A model generated the notes under the pieces. The model was given only the letters and a program-made list of their open reading frames with translations. It did not search any database and was not told the DNA's origin. From Azolla caroliniana (Eukaryota; Polypodiophyta): a stretch of DNA of 64,000 nucleotides. The position numbers and the translations under genes are program-made. Positions within the stretch are counted from its first letter, which is position 1, and each line of letters begins with the position of its first letter. Location: positions 18,104,001 to 18,168,000 of the forward strand of contig JBHGNT010000016.1 of assembly GCA_043228905.1 (NCBI GenBank), read 5' to 3'. Below, piece after piece: positions 1 through 9,660 of this stretch.

Positions 1-308
1 GTGGCAGCAATGGAGGAGTGAACTTGGCAGATGATGCTTGGACTGAACAGTGGCGACAACTGAGTGTAGAATGACGGCAATGGAGGAGTGAACTCCGTCG
101 GATCGAACAGTGGCAGATGATACTTGGACCACATAGTGCCGATAACTGAGTGTAGAATGGTGGCAATGGAGGAGTGCACTCAATAGGGTTTAACAACAAT
201 GGTAGTAATCTAAGCTAGAATACTCAACCAAAGATGGCCCACATGATGTGGCACAGGATCATGTATAATGAACCTAGGAAATCGGTATATAATTTATGGT
301 GCACATAT
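1..308. repeat. Imperfect short tandem repeat, then unique-looking spacer
   Basis: A segment containing TGGAGGAGTG recurs at 11, 81 and 167 with GAACAGTGGC and GAGTGTAGAATG in between, giving units of about 70 and 86 bp. Units differ by substitutions and indels. The following 190-308 is AT-rich and I see no gene or known element in it. No coding potential is supported. Confidence 0.6.
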
Positions 309-656
309 TGTTGTTGGGGTGGGGGGGTGAAACCTAGCATGGCTTCACCCCCCTCCCAAGGGGGTTAAGTTAGAGAGAGAGCAAGAGAGAAAGACAAATA
401 GGAAATGACACCAAATGAGAGGGGAAAAAACTATATTCATTACATGCCCCATAAGGGGTTTATATAATACAAAATGTAACGGTAAATAATAACCATTACA
501 AAAGAGACGACCGTTACACTCTTGTCACATGTACATAATTGTGCATGTGCTCACACATACTCATCCTCACACATTCATATACATATTACACATACCGAAC
601 AACCCCTTCAACGTGTTTTACCCTTATGCCGCCCCGTACAACTCCTACGGGTAACA
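309..656 (-). mobile_element. Solo LTR of a hairpin-bearing LTR family (copy A)
   Basis: The segment starts TGTTG and ends TAACA and is flanked by the 5 bp direct repeat CATAT (304-308 and 657-661), so it is a complete LTR insertion without an interior. On the minus strand it has a TATA-like box near 460-470, a pyrimidine-rich tract, and at its 3' end a hairpin with arms GGGGGGTGAA and TTCACCCCCC (plus strand, about 319-352). Three more LTRs in the window share this layout (3825-4339, 5593-6152 and the split copy 14699-14834/37972-38251). The parent element is unknown. Confidence 0.75.
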
Positions 657-716
657 CATATCAATTTATGTTGCACATTTATGGCAATCATTTATATAAT
701 TAAAACTCTCTACTAT

Positions 717-776
717 TTTCAATGGTAGCTTTTTGCATAGCTAATTTATCAATGGTAGCTTTTTGCATAGCTAATT
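717..776. repeat. Tandem duplication of about 30 bp
   Basis: The phrase TCAATGGTAGCTTTTTGCAT followed by AGCTAATT occurs twice back to back (719-748 and 749-775). It lies between the solo LTR and the chromovirus remnant. It looks like a simple local duplication. Confidence 0.8.
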
Positions 777-789
777 AGCTATGTCAAGG

Positions 790-1240
790 ACATAGTCAGG
801 AAACCGCAGATATCATTATGCGTGAAGTGTTTCGCCAGACGATATAATTACCGATCGTGGTCAATTTATCTCTCATTTTTGGAAGCACCTATGGGCAGAC
901 CTCAAAATCTATTGCAAACTCTCTTCGTCTTATCATCCACAAACTGATGGACAAACAGAGCACACAAGTCAAACGGTCGAGCAGTATCTTCGATGCTTTA
1001 TTAGTTATCAACAAGATGATTGGAGTAATATTTTACATCTTGCTATGTTTGCATTGAATAACACGGTACACTCTTCTACCAAGGTTACACATTTCTTTTG
1101 ACTACACCGGCAACCATCCTCGATGGTGTATCTTGGATCTTCCCATGGTCACACGAAACCCTAGTGCTGAGCATCAACTTCATCGACTACACTGAATCCA
1201 GTTAGCATTATCTTCACATCTTCAGACAACTCAAGCACAA
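790..1240 (+). pseudogene. Chromovirus integrase core remnant
   Basis: Translation in broken frames gives the Ty3/gypsy integrase core: a block matching ADIIMREV, then DRGQFISHFWKHL (second catalytic Asp), [20 protein letters not shown] (catalytic Glu region) and a QQDDWSNILHLA block. The same order is seen in the better preserved integrase at 61608-63122. Stops and frameshifts begin after about 1100. The upstream part of the element (gag, protease, RT) is missing, so this is a 5'-truncated relic reading into the chromodomain region that follows. Confidence 0.8.
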
Positions 1241-2245
1241 CATAAGACCAATGCAGATAGTCATTGTCTTAAGTCTCCTTTTAAGGTTGGTGACCAAGTA
1301 TGGTTGCTTCTTCGTCACATCAAGACTACCCGACTATGTGAGAAGCTCGATCATCAGTGCTTAGGTCCTTTTCTCATCACTTCGCGGATTAATGATGCAA
1401 CCTTTCATCTTAATTTTCTAGCACATATGTGTGGCTTCGCCCAGCCTTTCATAGCTCTCTTTTGGAACCTTGTCGCACCTATTCCATTCCTAATCGTGTC
1501 GTGCCACCTCCACCCTCTGTCCAACTTGATGACGGCCTAGAATACAAGGTAGATGCTATTCTCGATTCTAAGATTGTGCGGAATAAGCTCTATTATCTAG
1601 TTTATTGGGTAGGCTATCCTTTGAGTGATCACACAACATAAGACCACTGCAGATAGTCATCATCTTAAGTCTCCTTTTAAGGTTGGTGACCAAGTATGGT
1701 TGCTTCATCGTCACATTAAGACTACCTGACTATGTGAGAAGCTCGATTATCAACGCTTAGGTTATTTTATCATCACCACACGGATTAATGATGCAACCTT
1801 TTGACTTAGTTTTCTAGCACATATGCGGCTTCACCTAGTCTTTCATAGCTCTCTTTTGGAACCTTGTTGCACCTATTCCATTTCTAATCGTGTCATGCCA
1901 CCTCCGCCCTCTATCCAACTTGTTGATGGTCTAGAATACGAGGTAGCTGCTATTCTCGATTCTAAGATTGTGTGGAATAAGCTCTATTATCTGGTTTATT
2001 TGGTAGGCTATCCCCCCAAGAGTGATCACACGTGGGCTCGTTGATGGCCTAGAATACGAGGTAGCTACGATTCTCGATTCTAAGATTGTGCAAAATAAAC
2101 TCTATTATTTGGTAGGCTATCCTCCCAAGAGTGATCGCACTTGGGAGCCTGTCAATAATGTTTCTAATGTTGTCCGCTATCCAAACAAACTAGGCCTTAC
2201 ATTATTAAGGCCGCCTTCTGCTCGTCGTTCTCTAAGGGGAGATAA
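1241..2245 (+). pseudogene. Integrase C-terminus and chromodomain, triplicated
   Basis: A module of about 396 bp encoding the integrase tail (HSSLLEP, IPNRV, PPPPS) and the chromodomain start (DGLEYKV, ILDSKIVRNKLYYLV, GY) lies at 1241-1636, is repeated at 1637-2035, and a third partial chromodomain follows at 2038-2170. Only the third runs on through the TWEPV helix into the tail and the LTR. Stops and frameshifts occur in all copies. In living chromoviruses this domain tethers integrase to modified histone H3; here the array is dead, but the duplication is unusual. Confidence 0.75.
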
Positions 2246-2688
2246 TGTCATGAATACATTAACATCATGGTTTCACCTGGGCTTGAACCCAAGACCTTGT
2301 AATACATTATCGAGAACCCAACCATTAAGATAGCCTATGATCATATGAGATAATAAAATCTACTTCTTGTAATACGTTGGTTCTTGTAAATACTCTAGAA
2401 CAGTCTAGAACATCTTAGAATATTCTAGGTCTAGAACATTATGGAATATTATAGAAATCTCTAGGCTATTCCATAGGAACCTATAAATATAGACATACAA
2501 TTCTTCTCAAACCAATTCGAATCAACACCAATCTTAAGCCCTCATCACCTGTCTTGTATCCATTCTCATTCTATCTTAATACATTCATTCTTCTTTTATA
2601 ATTTCATTCCTCTCGTCTTGTGATCTATTTACATCTTTCTTCCGCCACTCTATCTTTTCTCTTGGTTCTAATGTTATGAAGAGAATTT
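2246..2688 (+). mobile_element. 3' LTR of the chromovirus remnant
   Basis: It follows the purine-rich AAGGGGAGATAA (a polypurine tract) and starts TGTCATGA, as do the LTRs at 31073, 35529, 58370 and 63568. A TATA box (TATAAATAT, 2482) is followed 32-33 bp later by AATTCGAATCAAC, the position corresponding to the self-primer of the other copies. An antisense tRNA-like module lies near its start. The right end is not sharp; copia sequence begins at about 2689, so the last bases may be lost. Confidence 0.65.
2279..2332 (-). promoter_or_regulatory. Antisense tRNA-like module (Pol III A/B boxes) in LTR
   Basis: On the minus strand a box A-like TATCTTAATGG (2332-2322) is followed 43 bp later by a perfect box B, GGTTCAAGCCC (2289-2279). 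The sequence between differs strongly from the other chromovirus LTRs, yet boxes and spacing are kept. Orientation is opposite to the retroelement. Anticodon identity is not recoverable. Confidence 0.6.
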
Positions 2689-3547
2689 GGCCCCGCTGGC
2701 AAAGATGACGACTATGCGGATCGTGATTGCACTTGCAGTAACAAAACGGTGGCACCTCCACCAAATGGACATCAAGAACGTCTTTCTTCAAGGCAAATTA
2801 GAGGAGGTGTACATGGTACAACCACCCGGCTTCGAATCCAACATTCATCCGAAAGCCATCTACCGACTCAAGAAGCCTCTCTACAGCCTTAAGCAAGCAC
2901 CACGTGGTTGGCATTCGAAGATAAGACAATAACTTCATCGAAACGGTTTCCGAATGTCGAAATCCGACAACGTCCTCTACATAAGAAGCAATTCGGGAAG
3001 TTCGATTGTCATAATTCTATATGTGGATGATTTGGTCATTGGAGGTGAAAATCTAGTTGACATAAAAAAGATCAAGTCCCTCCCCTTCGACAAATTCGAG
3101 ATGACGAACATTAAGGAGCTCCATTACTTCCTTGGCATCGAGGTAATTCGGACTCCAACCGGCATTATGATCTCCCAACGACATTACATCCTTAACTTGT
3201 TATACTAGTTCGGGATGACTGAGTGTAAATCGGTTGCAACCCCTCTCGATCGAAATATCAAACTTGATCTCGACTCCGGCATAGAAAAGTGCGAGCCGAA
3301 TCAGTATCGACAATTGATCCGGAGCTTTATCTATCTCATGATCCTCCATCGGATACGTGAGCAACACAATGGGTTGCACTATTCTCTACGAATCGGCCAC
3401 ACCAATTCGACTTGAAGGGTACACAGATGCCGATTGGTCCGGCTACAGAGCCAATCGACGATCAACCTCTAGATTTGTCTCCTCACTCAATGGAGGAGCA
3501 ATATCCTGGAGTACTAAGAAGAAGCCTACCGTCGCACTTTCAAGTAG
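2689..3547 (+). pseudogene. Ty1/copia RT-RNase H fragment
   Basis: Joined frames give copia reverse transcriptase: FAPLAKMTTMRIVIALA, MDIKNVFLQGKLEE, MVQPPGFES, LKQAPRGW, the catalytic ILYVDDLVIGG, LHYFLGIEV, then RNase H blocks GYTDADWSG and ISWSTKKKPTVALSS. Several stops and frameshifts interrupt it (near 2930, 3208 and 3415). Gag, protease and integrase are absent on the left; the right end is cut inside RNase H, where tRNA-Lys repeat sequence begins (about 3548). It is distinct from the copia elements at 14835-37971 and 54692-56597. Confidence 0.85.
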
Positions 3548-3612
3548 CTGTTATGCTATTAGGATAATTTTCATATTGTAGCGGTTCATGCTAACAACGA
3601 GATTTACGTGGA

Positions 3613-3685
3613 GCTGTCTTAGCTCAGTCGGTAGAGCGCGTGGCTTTTAACCACGTGGTGGTGGGTTCGATTCCCATAGGTGGCG
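3613..3685 (+). tRNA. tRNA-Lys(UUU)-like, cloverleaf intact
   Basis: The 73 nt fold as a tRNA. The acceptor GCTGTCT pairs with AGGTGGC using G-U pairs. The D arm is GCTC/GAGC. The anticodon stem CGTGG/CCACG encloses loop CTTTTAA (anticodon TTT, Lys), and the T arm GTGGG/CCCAT encloses TTCGATT. Box A (TAGCTCAGTCGG) and box B (GGTTCGATTCC) are intact. No run of four T follows within 20 bp and there is no encoded CCA, so it may be the head of a SINE-like repeat, not a working gene. Confidence 0.65.
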
Positions 3686-3824
3686 ATGGTCTTTGTATTA
3701 TTATCATATATGTTCAAAATAGGATGCGATATTCATATAGGGGTTTTATAAACCAGAAGATTGAGCATTGGCTAGAGCAAAAGTACAGAAAGCTATCGCA
3801 CTCTTAGCAGATATTGTTGTTGTG

Positions 3825-4339
3825 TGTTATATGTAGTATTGTGCGTAAATGAGTGCATAAGTGTGAGGGTACCTAGATAGGTATATGGAATGTCATTGTG
3901 TTAAAAGTATTGATGCAAGTGTGTGCAAAAGTGAGAATGAGTATATTGATAGATGTAAACACATGCACACAAAAGGTCGTTGTGTTAAAAGTATTGTTAC
4001 AAGTGTGGACAAAAGTGAGAATGAGTATATTGATATGTGTAAACACATGCAAATTTGTGTGCATGTGTGCAAAACTGGAAGAGTGTTGTAAAGTGGCTGT
4101 AAGTTGTTAGAAGGGTATGTAACTACCTTATATGTTTCCTAGTATTTCCTTCAATTGTAACCTTGATTTACCTATTTAACCGCACCCATGGAGGCTGGGC
4201 ATGAATGATAATAGAAGAAGTTCCTCTCTCACTTGCTTTGTGTCTCTCTTTCCTTCTCTCTCTCTGTCTCTCTCGCTCACACCCAACCCCTTGGGAGGGG
4301 GGTGAAACTATTCTTGGCTTTACCCCCCACCCATCAACA
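3825..4339 (+). mobile_element. Solo LTR with terminal hairpin (copy B)
   Basis: It starts TGTTATATG and ends ATCAACA. The left flank is TTGTG (3820-3824), the right flank TTATG (one change); the sister copy ending at 38251 keeps TTGTG on the right. A TATA-like CTATTTAA (about 4172) is followed by a TC-rich tract and, at the 3' end, the GGGGGGTGAA hairpin (about 4296-4330). Flanks on both sides match the copy at 14699/38251, so repeat unit and LTR were duplicated together. Confidence 0.75.
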
Positions 4340-4694
4340 TTATGTTGTTAGCTTAGTTCCAATAATCTTAGGGTGTTGACCTATCAACCAAACTAATATG
4401 GAGCCATGTTAGCTCATTCGATAGAGCGCAAGGTTTCTAACCACGTGGTCATGGATCTCATTCCTACAGGCGGAGAATGCTCCTATATTATTATGACATA
4501 GATTTGAGTTACGATATGATATTAATATAGGGGGTTGATGTGTTAGCTAGAGCATAAGTGTACACAAAGGTGCCGCACTGAGAGTGGATGTCTTGTTGTG
4601 TTATTAGCTTAGTTTCAATACTTTAAACATGTTGAACTAACCACAAGATTTATGTGGAGGGCACTCTTGTTGTGGTATTAGCTTAGTTTCATTA

Positions 4695-5072
4695 TGGAGG
4701 GCACTCTACCGGAAGCATGTGGGCTTTCATGCAACAGAGGAAACGAACCTAACCCCAAAATCCCGGCAACAATGATGGTGGAGGAAAGAGCTCGGTTCCC
4801 AGTCCTACAACACTTCGTCCTCTCTAAATGCGCGATCCCTACTCAGGCCCTTTTCCTCTCCTTTTATAGCATAAGGAGAGAGCCGTTTACAGACCATTAA
4901 ATCCCTATTATTCTCTTCGATTCCCTACTTAATGAACTAGTGCTACCTAGGATAATTACATCGCCGGCCTGTACTTAACTATGTATATAAATATATCAAA
5001 ACATGTGCCCGTGTGTAAGGGGCAGTTCACGCATATCATCCATTGATTTCTCCTAGGGACGGTTTGGACCCA
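4695..5072 (-). mobile_element. 3' LTR (truncated) of element 1
   Basis: Closely matches 10761-11141 from CTCTACCGG to GGACGGTTT, including a TATATAAATATAT block. The terminal CTCCACGACA seen in the other LTR is lost here. The corresponding LTRs of element 2 are about 727 bp, so roughly half is missing. Confidence 0.7.
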
Positions 5073-5592
5073 CGATTATCTTTCGTTCTCTAGTTCGTCA
5101 CCTGCTCGGAACCGGTTGTCATCGCCATTCATGCCTCTGGGTCCGGCTTGTCCTCATGCCGCTTCTTGAATGCCTTGATCCTCTTCCCAGCCACTGGCAC
5201 AATTATTCTTGTTCCATCGAGTTCCACAAGGTGGTAGGTACCGTTGTCATTGGCGCTTGTCACCGCATAAGGCCCGAACCACCTCCTTGCAAACTTCCGC
5301 ATTGCCTTGTGCTGGTTGTCGAGGCTGCTGTCGTAGACCGGAACCTAGTCGCCTTCCTCGATTTTCCTTGGTCTTAGTCGGTGAGTCTAGTCGAATCGCC
5401 CCTTGTTCTTTGTCCTTGCCATGCGCAGCTTCGCCATCGCTCGTTCTACATCCTTCGGTCATCTCTCGAGCTGTTGGATTCGCGCCGCTAACAACTCCTC
5501 CTGGCTCATCTCATCTCTCTAGTCCACTGCGGTCCATGAGGAGATCGCTCGCTCCATCGGCATGATCGGCTTCTACCCGTACATCAGCTCCG
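5073..5592 (-). pseudogene. Element 1 integrase C-terminal part
   Basis: Minus-strand translation in broken frames shows the integrase tail, matching element 2 (44150-44700): ARRWFGPYAV-like, TYHLVELDGT and VPVAGKRIKAF blocks, then a charged acidic end. The GPY-type motif is the SH3-like C-terminal domain of Ty3 integrases. It is cut from the catalytic core by the solo LTR at 5593-6152. Stops are frequent and no long ORF remains. Confidence 0.65.
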
Positions 5593-5811
5593 TGTTATAG
5601 GTTTTATGGTTAGGGTTAATGGTAATGATGATTATCGATGACGAAGATAGACATGGTGTAATAATGAAGATGATGGAGAGTATGATGGTGAGAGAGATTG
5701 AGATGAAGATGTTGAGAATCATTGCGGGGTGGGGGGTGGTGCCTAGAATGGCTCCACCCCCCTCCCAAGGGGATTCAACGTTAAGGGGGAGAGAGAGAGA
5801 GAAAGAGAGAT

Positions 5812-5904
<93 letters not shown>

Positions 5905-6152
5905 CCCCATAAGGGGTTAAATAGTACAAGAGGGGGTAGATACAAAGGGGTGTAAGCCCCCTAGAGCATTCATACTGGACACTCACTCACACCTCCTCGT
6001 ATCCATCCACATGCACACATGTGTGCATGTGTTCACATACGTATCGACTCACAATTACATTTATGCCCCCTACACACACACAACAATCATCATGATAACA
6101 TTTGACCCTCGCTCATCACATTGACTCTCCGTACATCTTGTACGGGGTAACA
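5593..6152 (-). mobile_element. Solo LTR with terminal hairpin (copy C) inside integrase
   Basis: It begins TGTTATAGG and ends GGGTAACA and is flanked by perfect 5 bp repeats CTCCG (5588-5592 and 6153-6157). Element 2 continues uninterrupted across the same site. The hairpin here has arms GGGGGGTGG and CCACCCCCC (about 5731-5763): the stem sequence differs from copy A, yet pairing is kept. On the minus strand a TATA-like CTATTTAAC (about 5912) precedes the long CT tract. Confidence 0.85.
5816..5902. repeat. (GA)n microsatellite, about 43 units
   Basis: Uninterrupted GA dinucleotides. It lies in the purine/pyrimidine tract that all copies of this LTR family carry between TATA box and hairpin, but is much longer here, so it expanded after or at insertion. 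Long Ser-Leu reading frames on either strand here are artefacts. Confidence 0.95.
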
Positions 6153-6980
6153 CTCCGCCGGCATGAACCCGGTTACTGAATTGTGCGTAGTTCGGTCTGC
6201 CCACAATGTGTAGGGTAGGAGCCACGGCCAATTCCGGACTTGGCCTCCGCAGGACCATACCAACGCCTTTACGATTGCCCCGTGTCCGTGTTCCACCTTC
6301 TTGTTTGCCTCTGGGTTGTACGCCGTAGTGAGGGAGAGCTTGACCCCTAGGCGGTCGAACAACTCTTCGGCTTCCTGCGCGTCTAGCTCCCCTTGATCTT
6401 CCATGATCTTTCCTACACACCCGTACCGGCACACCACCTCCTCAATCAGGAACCGGCACACCGCCGCAGTTGTCTTATTCTGTAGTGCGCGGCCCTCCAC
6501 GTGGTTCATCAAGTCTTCTCGCGTCAACACCAGGTATTGCATCTGCCCTACCCCCATCGGCATCGTCACTAGATCCACCATCCACTTGAAGTGGACGGTC
6601 GACGGGTAAGTTGGGTGCAACTCGTCCCGATGTCAGACTATGGAATGGATCTAACAGCTTTCGCAAGTCATTACGAACCGATGCACGTCCCGGTATAGTC
6701 CCGGCCACCAGTACTTCTCCTTCAGCTTCTCGAATGTGGCCCATGTCCCCCCGTCCCTTGCCCAAGGACTCTCGTGGTACGCCGTTAGCAATGCTTCTTG
6801 CTCCTCCTTCCTTGCCACCACCCGGAGTGGGACTCCGTTTCGCTTCTTCGGGTGCTTCCATATGCTTCCATCTCACAGGAAGAATCGGTATGCTTTCTTT
6901 TGGATCCGGTTCACCTCTTCCCTCGTCCATGCCGCTCCTGGCATCATTGTCTTCAGGAACCCACCGATCTGGAGCCACTC
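6153..6980 (-). pseudogene. Element 1 integrase catalytic core
   Basis: The minus-strand ORF 6620-6090 reads HFKWMVDLVTMPMGV (first Asp), REDLMNHVEGRALQNKT, EDQGELDAQEAEELF (second Asp), AYNPEANKKVEHGHG (Glu) and WPWLLPYTLWADR, i.e. the D,D,E core; its last codons run into the solo LTR. The upstream zinc-binding part (about 6620-6980) is frameshifted. Integrase inserts the cDNA into the chromosome. The copy is dead through frameshifts and the LTR insertion. Confidence 0.8.
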
Positions 6981-8566
6981 CCTGTCGTACTTGCTCTCGT
7001 TGAACTCGTTAAGCACCGGAGTGCTCCCTGCCTTTGCCGCTATGTGAGCCGACTCGAAGAAGTCCTCACCAACTTCTTCATTCTCCGAAACCATGCCATC
7101 TTCATCGTCGAACCGTGCTCTTGAAAGCATATCGGCCATGGTGTTGTCCTTACTGGAGATGTGTCGTATCTCTAGATTTAGAGACTTGATGTACATGATC
7201 CACCTGAGCATTTCAAGGTCTGGAGTCGCGCATCTGGAAACCATACTGAGAATTGGTAGGTAGTTCATCTCAATTATTACTTCCGTTCCAATTAGATAGT
7301 CCTTGTTGTCCTTGACTGCCGAAACGATACCCCACAGTTCGTGCTTGACCTGGGCATATCCTCGCTATCGCTCGCTCAATACCTTCGCCCCGAATCAGAT
7401 CGGGAACCGCACGCCACTCTCGTCCTCCTGATTGATCACCCATCCGATCTCGGTCGGGCTTGTGTCTATGGTTATGTAGATGGGGACCTTCTTGTCGTAG
7501 ACCGCCTTCCGGAGAGCCGGTGCCGCGGTAAGCGCCTCTTTTAATCTCCAGATTGATTCCGTATGTTTGTTACTCCATTCAAAATTTCTCCCTTTCTTAA
7601 GCAACCCGTAGAGCGGTTCTGCGACGTGTGCGTAGTGCAGGATCCAAATGTGATAGAACACGCATGCCCGCAAGAACCTCCGCACCTCCGTAACTGACTT
7701 GCATTCTTCCTTCATCGCAGAGATGGCCTCTACCTATGCTGGAGACGGTTTCTGGCCGTAAGGCCCGCGTAAGTGACTGACCACAAAGATCTCTAGCTGC
7801 CTGAAAGCCGACTTCTCTCCGGAGAGGGTGAGCCACGCACCCTCTAGTCTTTGCAGTACCTTCTCGCAGTCGTCAATGTGGTACGCCACGAATCTTCGAC
7901 ATCCGTCCGGCCCAACCGTTCATCCTTATCCTCCACGGGCACCCCTTTATCGGTATATTGTCCAGACATGGCATGGTGATGTCTGGGATGCAGTCCCTCA
8001 GCACCTTGTTCATCGCATTCACCATGTGCGCCATTGAGTTTGTCCCTCCCTGCGGCAGGATACACATCCGCACTAAGCCGAGAGGTGTCTGCATCGTTGT
8101 GACATCCCTGCTCTCCTCGGCTAGTTGGAACTGGTTGTACCTTGAGTATAGATCCCCGACCGAATAGATCAACCTCCCGACAAAGGCCTCTGCAAACTCG
8201 TCGATCGTTGGTCCGACTCCTGCGTTCCGAATGGTCACTTTATTGATCGACTGCAGGTCCTTAATGAAGCGCAACGTGCCGTTCTTCTTAGGCATAGTAA
8301 ACCACCGATTCGAGTATGGGGTACTTGACGGTTTGAGGATGCCCATCTCCACCTTCTGCTTCAGTAGCTCCATCAGCTTTGGGATGTGAGCTCTTGTACC
8401 TCGTATGCACGCAGGTCGTCCGATCCGACTTGACCCTTTCCCCAAAGTCAGTAATGACTTCATACATTTCCACCGAGTTAACCGGAATCATCCAGTCTTC
8501 ACTGAGGCCTTCTTTGATCACCTTCCCAATTTCCTCGATGGTGTCATCGAAAGGGACCGCCTCCAC
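6873..8566 (-). pseudogene. Element 1 reverse transcriptase-RNase H
   Basis: Minus-strand fragments in order: AHIPKLMELLKQKVEMGIL, FTMPKKNGTLRFIKDLQSIN, NKVTIRNAGVGPTIDEF, GDLYSRYNQF, TPLGLVRMCILPQGGTNS, then PCLDNIPIKG in place of the usual FLDD box, followed by the RT-RNase H connection (TEVRRFLRACVFYHIWILHY, LYGLLKKGRNFEW) and RNase H (ITIDTSPTEIGWVINQ, ISSKDNTMADMLSRA). The Asp-to-Asn change in the YxDD box (element 2 has FLDD) would abolish catalysis. Multiple stops and frameshifts are present. Confidence 0.8.
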
Positions 8567-8766
8567 GGCGCCGCTAATTTCCTCATCGAGGGTGAGGACT
8601 CCACGTATCCTGACTCATTCCTCCGCCTGCTTCTTCTCCCGGCCAATGATGTCAGCTATCGTACAACCTCCGCTATCGGAGAACCAAAACTTTTGACCTA
8701 TGGTAAATGTGTGGGGATCCTCTGGGGTGTCCGGACTATCACGGCCCCACGCCTTGATAGCCCTCT

Positions 8767-9660
8767 CTAAAAATCCCCTCTACTCTCGCCGCCGAGGGTC
8801 TTGCGATTGCGCTCATGGTTTGGTCGCACGGTCAGGAATTGGATGGAGTGTCGTCCATCTTGGCTCTTCACGTGTGCATACGCCGAACCGTTATCCAACA
8901 CTTTCGTCTCCATACGTGCTGCCATAAGGTACGGTTCTCTGAGTATCACCGAATGCGAGGATGTCTCCTACACGAAGAAGTGCTAGTCGATCTCGACATC
9001 ACCTATTTTCACCTGCACATTCGGGCATGCCCCATGTAACTCCTCCATGGTGCGCATCACCGCTCGTATTTTCCACCCGTGCTTGGTGTTGATCGGCCAC
9101 TTGCCTTTCTTGTAGAAGTCCATAGACATCAGGTTGATCTCCGAACCGTGGTCTACTAATACTAACACCGGCTCCTGGACGTCCCCGATCCTAACTGGGG
9201 TCTCCATAGTGGCTCTTGCCCGGTGGAGCTTTGAATAGTGGCTTTCCGTCAACTCATCTTCTAGGGCCATGTCTTCTAGGTGCGTCGTTCGCACCTCCAC
9301 CGGCCTCTCTGGCTCCGGCTCTGTCGAAAGCCTTTTCCGCTTCACCAAGTCGACGATACCGACGTCATTCTACTTCGGCCCGAATCGGGTCTCGTACCGT
9401 TGCGAAGATCTGGCCCCTCCGGCCTTTCCGCATGCTTGTCTTCTACCAGAACTTCGTAGTTCTGGCACACGGCTTCCACAAAGCCGATCTTTTCTTCAAT
9501 CGGATTGCTCCACCTGGTGACCTCCTGGACACGTCTTTCCACACGGTCTGCTTCCTCTCTTCTCAACAGTACGCCGACGAGGCCTTCTAGTACCACCGGC
9601 CAAAACCCGGAGCCTTTCCTCTTCCGGCCTTCGTCACTCCCGACCCAGATTCTTGCCGAC
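8767..9660 (-). pseudogene. Element 1 protease region
   Basis: The ORF 9348-8983 carries VLVDHGSEINLMSMDFYKKG, an aspartic-protease active site with D-H-G-S in place of the common D-S/T-G, followed by WPINTKHGW and VQVKIGDVEID. Downstream, RNRKTLGGESRGDF leads toward the RT leader. Element 2 has lost this stretch where a gag-only element inserted. The region is broken by frameshifts. Confidence 0.65.

Larger units (their letters stand above)
3548..4694 (+). repeat. tRNA-Lys-headed repeat unit(s)
   Basis: The upstream arm (TTATGCTATT, GGCGGTT, CATGCTAACAA) leads into a tRNA-Lys-like head at 3613-3685, then a body with TTGTATTATTATCATATATG, GATATTCATATAGG and GAGCATTGGCTAGAGC. The unit is interrupted by the LTR at 3825-4339. 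A second, decayed head lies at 4403-4475 (GAGCCATGTTAGCTC, disrupted anticodon arm). The same modules recur at 11142-14698 and 38252-39464. Nothing in it encodes protein. Confidence 0.75.

Noticed and set aside
857-1057. Short host-like ORF (MVNLSLIFGS...)
   Set aside because: Wrong frame of the chromovirus integrase remnant, which reads HPQTDGQTEHTSQT in the neighbouring frame.
5573-5986. Minus-strand ORF of 137 codons with a long Ser-Leu run
   Set aside because: It is the (GA)n microsatellite read on the other strand inside a solo LTR; no codon bias or homology.
6611-7124. Plus-strand ORFs (MGATRPDV..., MAHVPPSL..., MLLLPCHH...)
   Set aside because: Antisense to the element 1 integrase/RNase H region and mutually overlapping in different frames.
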